The position numbers and the translations under genes were made by a program. From Salvator merianae (Eukaryota; Chordata; Lepidosauria; Squamata; Teiidae), in NCBI GenBank assembly GCA_003586115.2, contig QVOM02000053.1, forward strand, positions 2,363,530-2,427,529: 64,000 bases of DNA. Direction: 5' to 3'. The notes under the pieces are model-generated. The model ran no database searches and was not told the DNA's origin. It saw nothing but the letters and a program-made list of their open reading frames with translations. How positions within the stretch are numbered: position 1 is the first letter of the stretch; every line of letters starts with the position of its first letter. Shown here one piece after another: positions 62,379 through 64,000 of the stretch.

Positions 62379-63463
62379 CTCTCGCCTGTATCCCTCCCTT
62401 TCTCACTTCAGAGACCCTGTCCTTCGGGCTTTGCCACGAGGTGCTGGGGTTTCTGCCACTCCACCTCTGTGTTGCTGGCTCTCTGGCAGGCAAATTGAGA
62501 AACAGCATCGGATGAAGGGAGGAATTTCTCACGAGCTGCTATGCTCGGAAAGAAAATGGCTGACGAAAGACTGGAGCTTGCAGGGAAATCTCTTGCCTTT
62601 CCTTCCTATTTCGGAGGCTTTCAAGTTCCGTAGGAAGTATGATTTTGATCTGTCGGGTTGAGACTGGGGAACATGCCAGAATGAATATCAGAGTTCCTTT
62701 GCTCCCATTTGCAACGGATAATTAGTGCTACTCAGAGGGAGGGAGGGAGAGAGAAGGAGGGAGAAGTCAGTGTGGCTATTAAAACGATCCTTGGCATGGA
62801 AAAGGAATTATATGGATTTGTGTATCTGTTACCTGGAGGGTAACCCCTGTTCATTTTGTAGCTTAGAGTTCTGGCTCAGGCAGGAAGTGAAGCAGCGTTG
62901 CCAACATTTTTCATTAGAAAAGATGTTTGGTTTTGGAGCATAGCGTTTGCGAGTAGGGTTTATTCAAGGCCCTGGGGGAATTCAGATGACAACTCCGTAT
63001 TTGTATGAGCCAACGACGTTTTTCTTCCTCATTCAGCGAATGCCCCACGGGAACAGCAAATGAGGAAGCGGATTGGGAGGGGGCTGCGATTTTCCTTTTC
63101 GTTCTTTTCCTGTGTAAATTTGTATCCTGCCTTCCCTCTAAGATGCTCATGGCTGGCAGACGCAGCTCTTCTCCCGTTTTATCCTTGGTTTCACTCAGGC
63201 GAGCAGAGGAAATGGGGCGCTTTTGAGAAACAGCACAAATGGAAAAAATGTGTTGGAATTTGTGTTGCTGTATGTGTGTGTGTGAAATAACGCCTGAAAG
63301 GCTGCAGGAAAGGATTTGGTGGGTATAAATTCTTGTTTTTAAAGCTTTAAAAGCTCTTTAAATTTAAAATGCAACTTAATAATACACAAGTCCCCGTCCC
63401 TTCCTCCCCAGTGAGCAAATTCCTTTTGGGGTTTACAGCCGTCATGATCTTTAATCGCTATCA

Positions 63464-63614
63464 GTGGCGGCCCATGGCTTTAAGGGCGGGTGTTCGCAAC
63501 CAGTGGGAAAAGTGTGGCAGCTGAGACAGTACGGAGGCACGGAGGCCCCGCAAACAGCAATCACACTTTCCCCACCAGTTACAAACACCCACCGTTAAAG
63601 CCATGGACCGCCAC
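63464..63614. mobile_element. Fold-back element with about 53-bp arms and target-site-like flanks
   Basis: The left 'gtggcggcccatggctttaa' and right 'ttaaagccatggaccgccac' begin arms that pair over about 53 bases with several mismatches. The 12 bases before (63452-63463) and after (63615-63626) read taatcgctatca and taatccctatga, a 10 of 12 match that may be a target-site duplication. A half copy is at 47490-47580. Confidence 0.7.
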
Positions 63615-64000
63615 TAATCCCTATGAATACAATCCTGCACCAGTCGTATGGATTCAAGACTCCCTCCATAGCGCAACAGATGCAACTTTCCTGCAAAGAG
63701 CTGTTGGTTCTCCATTTCTCTTCTCTTCCAGCAAGCCATCATGCATCTGAGGTTTCCAACTGTTAAGGAGACATAGGGCATAGAATATGCAACCATTTTT
63801 CTGGTCCCCATGTAGGACATAGAATGGGCAACCATTCTTATGGTCCCCACATAGAACAGGTAACCATTTTACTCCTGCCCCTTGCTGTGGTCAAGGGTCA
63901 GGAATAACAGGAGTCCTAAGGCTAATTCATTAGCCACTCTGGTAGTCAGAGATTAATGTTCTCCTGTAGACTAAATGAGCAAAAACATTCCTCTCCCACC

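Larger units (their letters stand above)
47814..64000 (-). other. GNAO1: GNAO1 intron 3, 3' part
   Basis: At least 16.2 kb without any GNAO1 exon that I can see. It is rich in repeats: LINE ends (48050-48280, 54637-55345, 58089-58290, 60135-60460), two GATGTGC elements (48282, 55436), fold-backs (49663, 52313, 53182, 57305, 58812, 62030, 63464) and purine microsatellites (51321, 59221). Stretches 48600-49640, 50800-51300, 51550-52300, 53450-54600, 55800-56680, 57700-58080, 58960-59200, 59350-60130, 60470-62020 and 62380-63460 carry no recognised feature. Confidence 0.7.

Noticed and set aside
47814..64000. Search for GNAO1 exons 1-3 in the last 16 kb
   Set aside because: No - strand frame resembles the P-loop or the helical-domain start of alpha-o. 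The exons must lie beyond position 64000.

Overview
This window is vertebrate nuclear DNA, most likely from a squamate reptile (lizard or snake). The evidence is two split genes with GT-AG introns, conserved vertebrate proteins, a tRNA-derived SINE of Sauria type, many CR1/L2-type LINE 3' ends, an L1-type LINE relic, many short fold-back DNA elements and abundant microsatellites. The species cannot be named from the sequence. There are no prokaryotic operons, CRISPR arrays or recognisable viral genes.

Two genes lie tail to tail. AMFR (gp78, an ER-resident E3 ubiquitin ligase used in ER-associated degradation) runs on the + strand. Its last eleven coding exons lie between 644 and 12478 and encode 470 residues plus the stop. 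They cover the last membrane segments, the RING-H2 finger, the CUE domain, the UBE2G2-binding region and the C-terminal p97/VCP-interacting helix. The first coding exons lie before position 1. A 3' UTR of about 1.26 kb ends near an AATAAA at 13714.

GNAO1 (G protein alpha-o) runs on the - strand. Its exons are 4 (47653-47813), 5 (43292-43420), 6 (42686-42815), then two alternative terminal pairs: 7B/8B (35443-35596, 33733-33920) followed by 7A/8A (24461-24614, 21526-21713). Every exon length and phase fits a residue 102-354 alpha-o reading frame. Exons 1-3 are beyond 64000. A canonical poly(A) signal on the - strand at 16949-16954 suggests that the 3' UTR of the 7A/8A form, possibly with a separate noncoding exon, extends to about 16.93 kb, leaving about 3.2 kb between the two genes.

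The rest is intron and intergenic sequence built largely from repeats: a 75-315 bp squamate LINE 3'-end family starting with 'aacataag...gccctgctggatcagg', CR1/L2 ORF2 C-terminal relics, an L1 ORF2 relic at 22262-22930, at least four copies of a 280-360 bp element with GATGTGC-type termini, and many fold-back elements. The most striking of these is a perfect 125-bp inverted repeat at 62030-62378. I found no convincing new biological system. The points most worth checking are the duplicated GNAO1 terminal exons and their possible splice control by a 335-bp pyrimidine tract, the long perfect inverted repeats, and a 240-codon open frame of unknown meaning in GNAO1 intron 4.
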